Part shown: positions 6,052 through 15,793 of the stretch, one piece after another
Position numbering within the stretch: the first letter of the stretch is position 1
Layout of the letters: every line of letters begins with the position of its first letter
Source of the DNA: an uncultured Phascolarctobacterium sp.
Lineage (GTDB): Bacteria; Bacillota; Negativicutes; Acidaminococcales; Acidaminococcaceae
Assembly: GCA_900551335.1 (NCBI GenBank)
Contig: URVO01000007.1
Location: 1-17,962 of the forward strand
Direction: 5' to 3'
Length of the DNA: 17,962 nt
Program-made: the position numbers and the translations under genes
The notes under the pieces: model-generated
Told to the model about the DNA's origin: nothing
Database searches by the model: none
Seen by the model: the letters and a program-made list of their open reading frames with translations, nothing else

Positions 6052-7776
6052 TTGGATATAAAAGATTTATTAGCCGCTGCTATTAAGGCTGCAGCGCAAA
6101 AAGCTATTGACAATGGTGCCCTGAAGCAGGGGACTTTGCCTGAGGTTATGCTGGAGGTGCCGCCGCAAAAGGAATTCGGCGACTTTGCCACCAACTTTGC
6201 CATGCAGTCTGCACGCAGCCTGCATTGTGCTCCGCGTCAGATTGCGCAGGCAGTCGTTGACAATTTAGACTGTGCTTCGGTAGAGAAGATGGAAATTGCC
6301 GGCCCCGGCTTTATCAATTTCTACCTGAAGCAGAACTGGACTGCTGATTTGCTGGCAGGCATTCTGGCCGCAGGTGAAAACTATGGCAATCTGCCCGCTA
6401 ACGGCTTAGGCCGCGTACAGGTGGAATATGTAAGTGCTAACCCGACCGGCCCGCTGCATGTAGGCCATGCCCGCGGTGCTGCTGTGGGCAGTGCGATGGT
6501 TAACCTGCTGCGTGCTGCAGGCTATGATGTTGAAAGCGAGTATTACATCAACGACGCCGGCAACCAGATGAACAACCTGGCTGCTTCTGTCAATGCCCGC
6601 TATCTGCAGCTTTTGAAGCTGGAGGAAATGGGCGGCGTGCCTGCTGACCTGACCGTGAAGCAGTTAGACGAGCTACCGACCGGCATTGCTTTCCCGGAAA
6701 ACGGCTACCATGGCTATGATATTATTGAAACTGCTCAGCGCATCATCCGCATCTATGGCAAGGAGTTCGTTGCTTTAGAGGAAAAAGAGCGTCTGGCAAA
6801 ATTCTTAGAGATTGCTTATAAAGAAAAGCTGGCAGGCCTGAAGGAAGACCTCGAGGCCTTCGGCGTAACCTTTGACGTATGGTTCAGCGAGCAGTCGCTG
6901 CATGATGGCGGCAAAATCCAGGAGGCCTGCAAATATCTGCAGGAGAAGGGCTGCGTTTATGAAAAGGACGGCGCCCTGTGGTTCAACTCTACCGCCTATG
7001 GCGATGACAAGGACCGCGTTGTTATCCGCGACAATGGCGTGTCCACCTATTTTGCTGCTGATATTGCTTATCACCGCAATAAATTTGAGCGCGGCTTCGA
7101 CCGTATCATCAACCTGTGGGGTGCAGACCATCACGGCTATATTGCCCGCGTAAAGGCTGCTGTTACCGCTTTAGGCTTTAATGCTGATGACTTGGAGGTT
7201 CTGCTGCTGCAGATGGTACGTCTGTACCGCAATGGCGATATCGTGAAGCTTTCCAAGCGTACCGGCGAAACCATTACTCTGCGCGAGCTGATGGAAGAGG
7301 TTGGTGTTGATGCAGCACGCTACTTCTTCTGCATGCGTTCCTTAGACAGCCAGTTAGATTTTGATATGACGCTGGCTACAGAAAAATCCAACGAGAACCC
7401 TGTTTACTATATCCAATATGCGCATGCGCGTATCTGCAGCATTGCCCGTCAGCTGGCAGAAGCAGGCATCGAGGCTGTTGCTCTTGATGAGCTGAAGCTG
7501 GATACCCTGCAGGCTCCCGAAGAGCTGGCGCTGGTTAAAAAGCTGGGCGAATATCCGGAACTGCTTGCCCGTGCAGCGCGTGAGCGTGCAGTGCATCACG
7601 TTGCGACATATGCTTACGAGCTGGCAGGTCTGTTCCACTCCTTCTATAACCAATGCCGTATTCTGGGCGTAGATAAAGACTTACAGCAAGCCCGCATTGC
7701 ATTGGTAAAGGCAGTAGGCCACACCATCCGTCATTCTCTGGGTATCCTGGGCGTTTCCGCTCCGGAAAGAATGTAA
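6052..7776 (+). CDS. argS: Arginyl-tRNA synthetase
   Basis: The enzyme charges tRNA-Arg with arginine using ATP in the cytosol (class I synthetase). The 574-residue protein has the N-terminal Add-1 domain (about 1-110) and EYVSANPTGPLHVGHARGA, with the HIGH-type motif HVGH at 136-139. YYINDAGNQM follows, then the KMSKS-like element KLSKRTG (399-405). The C-terminal DALR-type anticodon domain ends in the typical GVSAPERM. The start is TTG at 6052: AAGGAG (6038-6043) lies 8 bases upstream, and the N-terminus then matches the family with no better ATG. It is the third gene of the operon from the 3977 promoter. The motif has Leu in place of the usual Met, a mild variation within class I enzymes. 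Confidence 0.97.
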   Translation: MDIKDLLAAAIKAAAQKAIDNGALKQGTLPEVMLEVPPQKEFGDFATNFAMQSARSLHCAPRQIAQAVVDNLDCASVEKMEIAGPGFINFYLKQNWTADLLAGILAAGENYGNLPANGLGRVQVEYVSANPTGPLHVGHARGAAVGSAMVNLLRAAGYDVESEYYINDAGNQMNNLAASVNARYLQLLKLEEMGGVPADLTVKQLDELPTGIAFPENGYHGYDIIETAQRIIRIYGKEFVALEEKERLAKFLEIAYKEKLAGLKEDLEAFGVTFDVWFSEQSLHDGGKIQEACKYLQEKGCVYEKDGALWFNSTAYGDDKDRVVIRDNGVSTYFAADIAYHRNKFERGFDRIINLWGADHHGYIARVKAAVTALGFNADDLEVLLLQMVRLYRNGDIVKLSKRTGETITLRELMEEVGVDAARYFFCMRSLDSQLDFDMTLATEKSNENPVYYIQYAHARICSIARQLAEAGIEAVALDELKLDTLQAPEELALVKKLGEYPELLARAARERAVHHVATYAYELAGLFHSFYNQCRILGVDKDLQQARIALVKAVGHTIRHSLGILGVSAPERM

Positions 7777-7792
7777 TTCAAGAAATTCTTTT

Positions 7793-7826
7793 GCAGGCGG
7801 CAGAGTTCAGTGGCTTTGCTACCTGC
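7793..7826 (+). promoter_or_regulatory. Hairpin in the argS-pyrG gap, role unclear
   Basis: GCAGGCGGCAGAG (7793-7805) pairs with CTTTGCTACCTGC (7814-7826) over 13 positions, with one C-A mismatch and two G-U pairs, around an 8-base loop. No T-run follows directly; the nearest T-rich stretch is about 25 bases on. It may be a weak terminator or processing site, or part of a pyrG leader. An A/T-rich stretch with TAATAT at 7845-7850 could be a -10 box for pyrG, but no matching -35 is seen. Confidence 0.45.
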
Positions 7827-7831
7827 ATTGA

Positions 7832-9523
<1,692 letters not shown>

Positions 9524-9525
9524 GT

Positions 9526-9623
9526 CTGACGAATAAAGCACCATATGCTTCACAACAGCCGCCTCGGAGTACCTTGAGTACGCCGTCGGTGTCTGTTGCT
9601 CGCCTCTGGCACTTTCTCGTCAG
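9526..9623 (-). repeat. Dispersed intergenic repeat, copy B
   Basis: The unit is bounded by inverted ends CTGACGA (9526-9532) and TCGTCAG (9617-9623). Its reverse complement aligns with 133-225: it shares GCGAGCAA, GGCGTACT, GTAC and TTGTGAAGCA-ATGGTG in the same order, with about one-base indels between blocks. The centre reads AGTACCTTGAGTAC, a near palindrome. It starts 2 bases after the pyrG stop and shows no coding potential of its own. The terminal inverted repeats and size suggest a REP-like or small MITE-like element, but no transposase is nearby. Confidence 0.7.
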
Positions 9624-9643
9624 CCTTTAGGGGTTATAAGTGG

Positions 9644-9702
9644 ACTCCCTCAGTCACCTTAGGCACATTCCTGCCGTAAGGCAGGTGTCTGTGGGAGTTT
9701 TG
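9644..9702 (+). terminator. Compound hairpin with T-run after pyrG, terminator-like
   Basis: An outer stem ACTCCCTCAG (9644-9653) pairs with CTGTGGGAGT (9689-9698), with one mismatch. It encloses a perfect inner hairpin CCTGCC-GTAA-GGCAGG (9670-9685) and ends in TTTTG. This should terminate transcription from pyrG. From memory, elements beginning with ACTCCCTCAGTCACCTT recur between genes of many gut Firmicutes, so it may be a mobile repeat reused as a terminator. Confidence 0.65.
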
Positions 9703-9709
9703 TTATAAA
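9701..9709 (+). promoter_or_regulatory. Possible extended -10 promoter for sppA
   Basis: TGTTATAAA fits the extended -10 pattern TGnTATAAT except for its last base, about 25 bases before the sppA start. There is no -35 box, as is allowed for extended -10 promoters. It directly follows the terminator-like hairpin, so sppA would need its own promoter here. Confidence 0.35.
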
Positions 9710-9733
9710 TAAGTTAGGGAGGAGCGTGAGTAA

Positions 9734-10690
9734 ATGCTTAAAAAAATTTTTATCAGCGCGGTGCTGCTGCTGGCGGTGCTGAGCTTCGTTGTTTCGATGC
9801 TTAAGGGCAACAATAACGGCGAAAAGACTGTTTCTGTGCCTGACCGTGTGGCGGTTATCAATATCTCGGGTACAATTATGAGCGGTACGGACAGCAATGA
9901 TAATTTGTTCAACCAGACGAGTGGCGTGACGAGCGGCTCGATTATGAAGCAGATTCGTGAGGCGGCAGCTGACGACAGCGTGAAGGCGCTGGTGCTGCGT
10001 ATCGACAGCGGCGGCGGCAGTGCGACGGCGGCGGAGGAGATTGGCCGTGAGTTGAAGCGCTTTAAGGAGAAGACTAAGAAGCCTGTTGTTGCAACGATGG
10101 GCAATACCGGTGCGAGTGCAGCCTACTGGATTGCAGTGTGCGCGAGCGATAAGGTTTATGCTAATGCGACGACGCTGACCGGCAGCATCGGTGTGTATAT
10201 GCCGTATATGAATACGGAGGAGCTGTTCAAGAAAATCGGCATCCAGTCGAATAAAATCAAGAGTGGCCCTTATAAGGACATCATGAGCTCTGACCGTCCG
10301 ATGACGCCGGAGGAGCAGGCGATTTTGCAGAACATTGTTAACGAAATCTATAATGAGTTCGTGGCAACTGTGGCTGCAGGACGTAAGATGGAGGAAAGCA
10401 AGGTGCGCAGCTTGGCTGACGGCCGCGTTTATACCGGTCTGCAGGCGAAGAATCTTGGCCTTGTTGACGAAATCGGTGATTATTATGATGCCTTGGCAGC
10501 AGCAGGTGAGCTTGCACAGCTAAAGGCTGGCAGCGATGGTCTGCCGCCGGTGAAGGAGAAGGAAAAACAGCAGCCGTGGGAGTTTCTGCTGAGTGCGCAG
10601 ATTGCTAATATCATTAAGGGTGAGCTGGTGAACCAGCTGACGGGCAGCCTGCAGCAGGGCGTGGCTCCGGCTGGCGGCATGACGAGGTGA
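9734..10690 (+). CDS. sppA: Signal peptide peptidase SppA, membrane-anchored serine protease
   Basis: The short, Bacillus-type SppA (318 residues) degrades leftover signal peptides and small membrane-bound peptides. One N-terminal membrane anchor (about residues 5-23) holds the catalytic domain outside the cytoplasmic membrane. The Ser-Lys dyad is visible: Ser128 in GNTGASAAYW and Lys181 in SGPYKDIMSSDRPMT. Their spacing of 53 is like that of Bacillus SppA. The family signatures LRIDSGGGSATAAEEIG (88-104) and LTGSIGVY (148-155) are present. The start ATG has GGAGG (9719-9723 region) about 10 bases upstream. Its stop lies 6 bases before the next start, so the downstream membrane protein gene is very likely co-translated. 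E. coli SppA is a double-length fusion of this unit. Confidence 0.95.
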   Translation: MLKKIFISAVLLLAVLSFVVSMLKGNNNGEKTVSVPDRVAVINISGTIMSGTDSNDNLFNQTSGVTSGSIMKQIREAAADDSVKALVLRIDSGGGSATAAEEIGRELKRFKEKTKKPVVATMGNTGASAAYWIAVCASDKVYANATTLTGSIGVYMPYMNTEELFKKIGIQSNKIKSGPYKDIMSSDRPMTPEEQAILQNIVNEIYNEFVATVAAGRKMEESKVRSLADGRVYTGLQAKNLGLVDEIGDYYDALAAAGELAQLKAGSDGLPPVKEKEKQQPWEFLLSAQIANIIKGELVNQLTGSLQQGVAPAGGMTR

Positions 10691-10696
10691 TGAGCT

Positions 10697-11260
10697 ATGC
10701 GGCGCAAAACCTTTGATGTGCTCTTTGATACGAGTGCAGGCATGGCAGTGCTGACGAAGCAGCCCTGCCTTTGGCGCAGCGCGTTCTATTTTACGCTCAG
10801 CGTGGGCTTTTTCACAGGCGTGACGACGAACTGCTGGCTGCTGGAGCAGGAGCTGGCGGTACGCTTGGCGATTATTATTGCGGTGGTTATTATAACGGCG
10901 ACAGCGCTGACGCTGTACGGCTTTTTGCTGCACGGCATCATGGAAACCTTTGGTACGCTGGCCGGTGACCCTGTGGCGCTTATCTGCCTTTTGGGCTACA
11001 CGACGCTGCCCTTCCTGGTGCTGACGCCGGGGGCGCTGCTTGCAGGCAAGCTGGGCTGGGGTGGTCTGCCGCTGCTCGGCGCGCTGCTGCTTGTGGGCTG
11101 CCTGTGGATGCTCTACCTCTTGGTACGCGCGTTGGAGGCGGTGTATCTTATCGATTCTGTACGCGCGGGTGTGACGCTGCTTTTCAGCCTGCTGTTGCTG
11201 TACATTGTCTTCGTTCTGCCCTGGCAGCTTGGGTTTACCCTGCTTTTGCGCAGCTTTTAA
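10697..11260 (+). CDS. YIP1-family integral membrane protein next to SppA
   Basis: The 187-residue protein has about five membrane helices (near residues 28-42, 55-78, 93-115, 123-143 and 158-175). The middle part, ETFGTLAGDPVALICLLGYT then LPFLVLTPGALL, is typical of bacterial YIP1-domain (PF04893-type) proteins, whose function is unknown. No catalytic motif is visible. The only ribosome-site candidate, GAGGTGA (10684-10690), overlaps the sppA stop 6 bases upstream, so translation probably depends on ribosomes finishing sppA. That coupling suggests the two proteins work together in the membrane. The start is the first ATG after sppA and gives a full-length domain. Family assignment is by pattern only. 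Confidence 0.75.
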   Translation: MRRKTFDVLFDTSAGMAVLTKQPCLWRSAFYFTLSVGFFTGVTTNCWLLEQELAVRLAIIIAVVIITATALTLYGFLLHGIMETFGTLAGDPVALICLLGYTTLPFLVLTPGALLAGKLGWGGLPLLGALLLVGCLWMLYLLVRALEAVYLIDSVRAGVTLLFSLLLLYIVFVLPWQLGFTLLLRSF

Positions 11261-11279
11261 GTAATAATTTAATATTTTC

Positions 11280-11308
11280 TTGCTAAAAGCGTGTAAAAGT
11301 GTCATAAT
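11280..11308 (+). promoter_or_regulatory. Promoter of glpX
   Basis: TTGCTA (11280-11285) and CATAAT (11303-11308) are 17 bases apart, each differing from consensus at one or two positions. Transcription from about 11315 would give an 80-base leader before glpX. The leader contains a small GCTG-ATG-CAGC hairpin near 11343-11353. Confidence 0.7.
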
Positions 11309-11396
11309 AAATGAGTAAAGAGGATATTCCCTGCGCAGACTGCTGATGCAGCGCTGACGCAAATAAATATCTAGATTAAGGAGTGTGTTGTAAAGA

Positions 11397-12359
11397 ATGA
11401 ACAGAGAGCTTTCTATGGAATTTGTACGTGTTACTGAGGCAGCAGCTATTGCCTGCGGTCATCTTGTTGGCAGAGGCGACAAGAACGGTGCTGACGGTCT
11501 GGCTGTAGACGCTATGCGTGCAGCTTTTGATACTGTAAACATTAAAGGTACCGTAGTTATCGGCGAAGGCGAAATGGACGAAGCACCGATGCTGTATATC
11601 GGTGAAGAGGTTGGCGCCGGCGGCCCTGAGGTTGACATCGCTGTTGACCCCATCGAAGGTACTAACCTGGTTGCTAAAGGACAGCCTGGTGCTATCGCAG
11701 TTATTGCTATTGCTCCGCGTGGCTGCCTGCTGCATGCTCCTGATATGTATATGGATAAAATCGCTGTTGGCCCGCGTGCTAAAGGCTGCATCGACATCAA
11801 TGCACCTATCAGCGAAAACCTGGCTCGCGTAGCAAAGGCTATGGACCGTAAAATCAGCGACCTGAACGTAGTTCTGCTGGACCGTGAACGTCATTATGGC
11901 CTGATGGACGAAATCCGCAAGGCTGGCGCTCGTATCTCCCTGATTACCGACGGCGACGTTAACCCGATTGTTGAATGCTGCATCGAAGGCAGCGGCGTGC
12001 ATATGTACGTTGGCAAGGGCGGCGCTCCGGAAGGCGTTCTGGGTGCTGCAGCAGTTAAATGCCTGGGCGGCGATATGCAGGCTCGTCTGGTTCCCGAGGA
12101 TGATGCACAGGTTCAGCGCTGCCTGAAGATGGGTATCACCGATGTTAACAAGGTGCTGACTCTGGAAGACCTCGTTAAGGGTGATGACTGCATGTTCACA
12201 GCAACTGCTATCACCAACTGCAACATGCTGAACGGTCTGCGTTACTTCGGCGACGGCGTTCGTACCCATACCGTTTCCGCACGTTACAAAACCGGCACTG
12301 TACGTTTTGTTGATGCTATCCACAGCCTTGACAGAAAAGTTCTGGCAGTAAAACTCTAA
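11397..12359 (+). CDS. glpX: Fructose-1,6-bisphosphatase class II
   Basis: The enzyme hydrolyses fructose 1,6-bisphosphate to fructose 6-phosphate in gluconeogenesis. The 320-residue protein is of usual GlpX size. The metal and substrate residues line up with E. coli GlpX: Asp33 in GRGDKNGADGLA, Glu57 in GEGEMDEAP, Asp84 and Glu87 in DIAVDPIEGTNL, and Glu212 in GGAPEGVLGAAA. It starts MNRELSMEFVRVTEAAA, the family's usual N-terminus. AAGGAG (11378-11383) is 13 bases upstream, longer than ideal, but in-frame alternatives run into a stop. Its codon choice favours GCT, GTT and GGC more than the neighbours, consistent with high expression. It has its own promoter and a strong terminator, so it is probably a single-gene unit. 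Confidence 0.97.
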   Translation: MNRELSMEFVRVTEAAAIACGHLVGRGDKNGADGLAVDAMRAAFDTVNIKGTVVIGEGEMDEAPMLYIGEEVGAGGPEVDIAVDPIEGTNLVAKGQPGAIAVIAIAPRGCLLHAPDMYMDKIAVGPRAKGCIDINAPISENLARVAKAMDRKISDLNVVLLDRERHYGLMDEIRKAGARISLITDGDVNPIVECCIEGSGVHMYVGKGGAPEGVLGAAAVKCLGGDMQARLVPEDDAQVQRCLKMGITDVNKVLTLEDLVKGDDCMFTATAITNCNMLNGLRYFGDGVRTHTVSARYKTGTVRFVDAIHSLDRKVLAVKL

Positions 12360-12380
12360 TTTTGCTTATAAAATTTTGCT

Positions 12381-12413
12381 ATAAGGCTGTTACCTTGGTA
12401 ACAGCCTTATTTG
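12381..12413 (+). terminator. Intrinsic terminator of glpX
   Basis: A perfect 14-bp stem, ATAAGGCTGTTACC (12381-12394) with GGTAACAGCCTTAT (12397-12410), has only TT between the arms, so the loop is effectively four bases. The tail is TTATTTG. It ends 14 bases before the mfd start codon. Confidence 0.9.
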
Positions 12414-12426
12414 TGACTAACTAAAC

Positions 12427-15400
12427 ATGGAAAATTTATTAATCACTCAGGCAGCTGCTGTGCAGGAAACGCAGCAGGCTGCCGCTTATAAAAAGAAACA
12501 ACAGTCCTGTCTTTTAACCGGGTTGGCTGGCAGCAGCAAGCCGGTCTTTTTTGCTGCCTTGGATAAGCTTCTCGGCAGCAAGGGCAGCCTGTGCTTTATC
12601 ACGGCCTCACGTGAGGAAATTCGCGCGTACAGGCGTGAGCTGAGCTATCTTTATCCTGATTTGCCGATGCAGGAGCTTTACCCTGTAAGCCTGCCGCGTG
12701 TGCAGGCCGATACGCAGAGCCTGGAGCTGCAGGCAGGGCGTGCAGCAGCGCTGCGCGTTCTGGCAGGTGAGGAGCGCGGCATTGTCTTTATTACGGCGGA
12801 GGCGTGGCAGCAGAAGCAGCTGCGTCCGAGCGGCATTACAAGCAAGGAGCTGGTGCTCAAGCTGGGTGAAGAGCGCGAACAGCAGGCTGTACTGGCAAGG
12901 CTTATTGAGCTGGGCTATGAGCGTACGGAGCAGGTCGACGCGCTGGGACAGTTCTGTCTGCGTGGCGATATTCTGGATATCTATCCGATTAACAGCAATG
13001 CGCCGGTGCGTATCGAATGGTTCGACAATGAGCTGGACGCCATGCGCAGCTTTGATGTGAATACTCAGCGCAGCCTGCAGTCGCTCGAAAGCGTGAAGAT
13101 TGCGCCGCTCGTCGTGGATGAGTCGCTGGCTGCTTATGATGCAGACATTTTTGCTTATTGTGCGCCGGAAACGCTTGTCGTTGTCGATGAGCCGGTGAAC
13201 GTTTTCTCCATGCTGGAAAAGCTGGATAAGGAAAACAAGGAGCACGCTACGGAGCTGTTTAAAAAGGATGAGCTGCTGGCGCAGTGCGCAGAGCAGGGCG
13301 TGCAGCTCGTTTCCGCGCTGGCACACAGCTATTTGAGAGGCCTGCCGTCCTTGAATATCCCTGTGCGCAGTGTGGCGCCCTATAATAAAAATATTAATCT
13401 GCTTATTGAGGATTTGAAGAACTGGCTGGCCGACGGCATTACGCCGGTGGTTATGCTTTCCGGCAGCATTAAGGCGCGCGGCTTTGCCGACAACCTGCGC
13501 AATTACCAGCTGGAGGGCTGCTTTGCTGTGCAGCAGCTCAAGCCGGGCGTGATTAACGTGACCTATGGCGACCTTGACCACGGCTTCCGCTTTTGGGATA
13601 CAGATTGGCTGCTGTTGACGGAGAACGATATCTTCGGTATGCAGAAGCGCAAGCGTCTGCATGCCAAAAATCAAGGCCAGCAGCTGCAATATTTTTCGGA
13701 TATAAAGGCCGGTGACTATGTTGTGCATAAGGTGCATGGCATTGGCCGTTATGTGGGCGTAGAGAATGTGCTCGTCAACGGCGTACACCGCGATTATCTG
13801 CTTTTGGCCTATGCAGGCGAGGATAAGCTGTATGTGCCGGTTGAGCAGGTAAATATGCTGCACAAGTATGTCGGCAGCGAGGGCAGTGTGCCGCGTCTGT
13901 CGAAGATGGGCGGCAAGGATTGGCAGCGCACGACAGCGAAGGCGGCGAAGGCGATTACAGAGCTGGCAGAGGAGCTGCTCAAGCTGTATGCGCAGCGCCA
14001 GATTATGCCGGGCCATGCGTTCAGCCCCGATACGGTGATGCAGCAGGAGTTTGAGGAGGCCTTCCCTTATGAGGAAACGCCAGACCAGCTTAAGGCGATT
14101 GCCGAAATCAAGGCAGATATGGAAAAGCCGCAGCCGATGGAGCGACTTTTGTGCGGCGACGTTGGCTATGGCAAGACTGAGGTGGCGATTCGTGCGGCGT
14201 TTAAGGCTGTGGTGGACGGCAAGCAGGTTGCGGTGCTGGCACCGACGACCGTGCTGGCGCAGCAGCATTACCTGACGTTTAAGGAGCGTATGCGTAACTT
14301 TGGCGTGAACGTCGAGATGCTCAACCGCTTCTGCAGCGCGAAGGAGCAGCGCCAGACCTTGGAGGCTCTGCAGGAGGGCAAGGTGGATATCCTTATCGGT
14401 ACGCATCGCCTGCTGCAGGCTGATGTGCAGTTCCCCAATCTTGGCCTGCTGATTATTGACGAGGAGCAGCGCTTCGGCGTGGCGCAGAAGGAAAAAATCA
14501 AAAAGTGGCACTTGGGCATCGACGTTCTGTCGCTGTCGGCTACGCCGATTCCGCGCACGCTGCATATGGCGCTCGTCAATGGCCGCGATATGAGTGTTAT
14601 CGAGTCGCCGCCGGAGGACAGGCTGCCTGTCGAAACCTATGTCAGCGAATATAATGACGGCATGATTAAGGAAGCGCTGGAGCGTGAGCTGCGCCGCGGC
14701 GGCCGCATTTATTATATAAGCAACCGTGTGAGCGGCTTGGAAGAGATTGCGATAAAGCTGCGCAAGCTGGTGCCGGGCATCAATATCAAAATTGCGCACG
14801 GCCAGATGAATGAGGAAATGCTGGAGGATGCTATGATCAGCTTCTATGAGGGCAATTGTGATGTGCTTTTATGTACGACGATTGTTGAGAACGGTCTGGA
14901 CGTGCCGCTGGCGAATACGATTATCATCGACGGTGCAGAAAACTTTGGCCTTTCGCAGCTCTACCAGATGCGCGGGCGTGTGGGACGCAGCTCGCGTCTG
15001 GCTTATGCTTATTTTGTCTATAAGCCGAATAAGGCGCTCAGCGAGATTGCCGAGAAGCGCTTGCAGGCTATCCGTGATTTTACGGAGCTGGGCGCAGGCT
15101 TCAAGATTGCTATGCGCGATTTGGAAATCCGCGGCGCAGGCAACCTTTTAGGCCCGCAGCAGCACGGACATATTACGGGCATTGGCTTTGCTGCCTATTG
15201 CGAAATGCTGGAGCAGACGATTAGCCGCCTGAAGGATGGCAAGGAGACCGTGCCTGAGCCGGAGCCAGTATTGGAGCTGACGGCTGATGCCTACATCCCC
15301 GACGGCTATATTGCCGACCCGCGCTATAAGATGGAGCTGTACCGCCGCTTCAGCGAGCTGGAATATGCGCAGCGTGATGACCTTATGGATGAGCTGATTG

Positions 15401-15696
15401 ACCGCTTCGGCAATCCGCCGCCGGAAGTGGAGATGCTGTGGCGTATTGCTTCGCTCAAGGGCCTGTGCCGTGCGCTGGGCATTCGTGGCATCAACGTAAG
15501 GCAGAATATTTTACGTATAACCTTTGGCGAGAGGGCGCAGGTAAAGCCGGAGGCTGTACTGGCGCTTTTGGAGCAGCATAAGCGCACGATGACGTTTAAA
15601 AACGGCAAGGAGTCGCAGCTGACCTACCGTATGGCGCTGGAAAAGCTGTCGCCTTTGGAATGGCTCGAAAAAACGCTGCCCTCGCTTGCGCTATGA
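12427..15696 (+). CDS. mfd: Transcription-repair coupling factor Mfd
   Basis: Mfd removes RNA polymerase stalled at DNA damage and recruits UvrA. The 1089-residue protein, a little shorter than the usual 1150-1180, has the UvrB-like N-terminal module with FCLRGDILDIYP near 176-187. The polymerase-interacting domain begins at DYVVHKVHGIGRY (about 429). The RecG-like translocase has Walker A GDVGYGKT (577-584), DEEQ (678-681), SATPIPR (704-710) and motif VI QMRGRVGR (847-854). The C-terminal autoinhibitory domain runs from about 945. An in-frame TAA at 12418-12420 makes ATG 12427 the first ATG, yet no Shine-Dalgarno sequence precedes it and the glpX terminator ends 14 bases before. Expression may come from readthrough or an unrecognised promoter. 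As in Bacillus, yabM and yabN homologues follow. Confidence 0.97.
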   Translation: MENLLITQAAAVQETQQAAAYKKKQQSCLLTGLAGSSKPVFFAALDKLLGSKGSLCFITASREEIRAYRRELSYLYPDLPMQELYPVSLPRVQADTQSLELQAGRAAALRVLAGEERGIVFITAEAWQQKQLRPSGITSKELVLKLGEEREQQAVLARLIELGYERTEQVDALGQFCLRGDILDIYPINSNAPVRIEWFDNELDAMRSFDVNTQRSLQSLESVKIAPLVVDESLAAYDADIFAYCAPETLVVVDEPVNVFSMLEKLDKENKEHATELFKKDELLAQCAEQGVQLVSALAHSYLRGLPSLNIPVRSVAPYNKNINLLIEDLKNWLADGITPVVMLSGSIKARGFADNLRNYQLEGCFAVQQLKPGVINVTYGDLDHGFRFWDTDWLLLTENDIFGMQKRKRLHAKNQGQQLQYFSDIKAGDYVVHKVHGIGRYVGVENVLVNGVHRDYLLLAYAGEDKLYVPVEQVNMLHKYVGSEGSVPRLSKMGGKDWQRTTAKAAKAITELAEELLKLYAQRQIMPGHAFSPDTVMQQEFEEAFPYEETPDQLKAIAEIKADMEKPQPMERLLCGDVGYGKTEVAIRAAFKAVVDGKQVAVLAPTTVLAQQHYLTFKERMRNFGVNVEMLNRFCSAKEQRQTLEALQEGKVDILIGTHRLLQADVQFPNLGLLIIDEEQRFGVAQKEKIKKWHLGIDVLSLSATPIPRTLHMALVNGRDMSVIESPPEDRLPVETYVSEYNDGMIKEALERELRRGGRIYYISNRVSGLEEIAIKLRKLVPGINIKIAHGQMNEEMLEDAMISFYEGNCDVLLCTTIVENGLDVPLANTIIIDGAENFGLSQLYQMRGRVGRSSRLAYAYFVYKPNKALSEIAEKRLQAIRDFTELGAGFKIAMRDLEIRGAGNLLGPQQHGHITGIGFAAYCEMLEQTISRLKDGKETVPEPEPVLELTADAYIPDGYIADPRYKMELYRRFSELEYAQRDDLMDELIDRFGNPPPEVEMLWRIASLKGLCRALGIRGINVRQNILRITFGERAQVKPEAVLALLEQHKRTMTFKNGKESQLTYRMALEKLSPLEWLEKTLPSLAL

Positions 15697-15715
15697 TAAA
15701 TTTTTGTGATATAAA
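15686..15715 (+). promoter_or_regulatory. Weak promoter candidate before the flippase gene
   Basis: TTGCGC (15686-15691) and TATAAA (15710-15715) are 18 bases apart. The -35 half lies inside the end of mfd and matches only at TTG. The rest of the 97-base gap to the next gene shows no terminator, so cotranscription with mfd is equally possible. Confidence 0.3.
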
Positions 15716-15793
15716 TTACTGACCTTCTTGTGTTCCGTTCTAGTGGGATGGCACGAGATGACTGAGTTTTTTTGAGGGAGGTGAAAGCAGGGA

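Noticed and set aside
12607..14799. 730-residue open frame on the minus strand opposite mfd
   Set aside because: It is a shadow of mfd codon bias: low-complexity Leu/His/Arg/Gln composition, no domain, and mfd motifs are intact on the plus strand.
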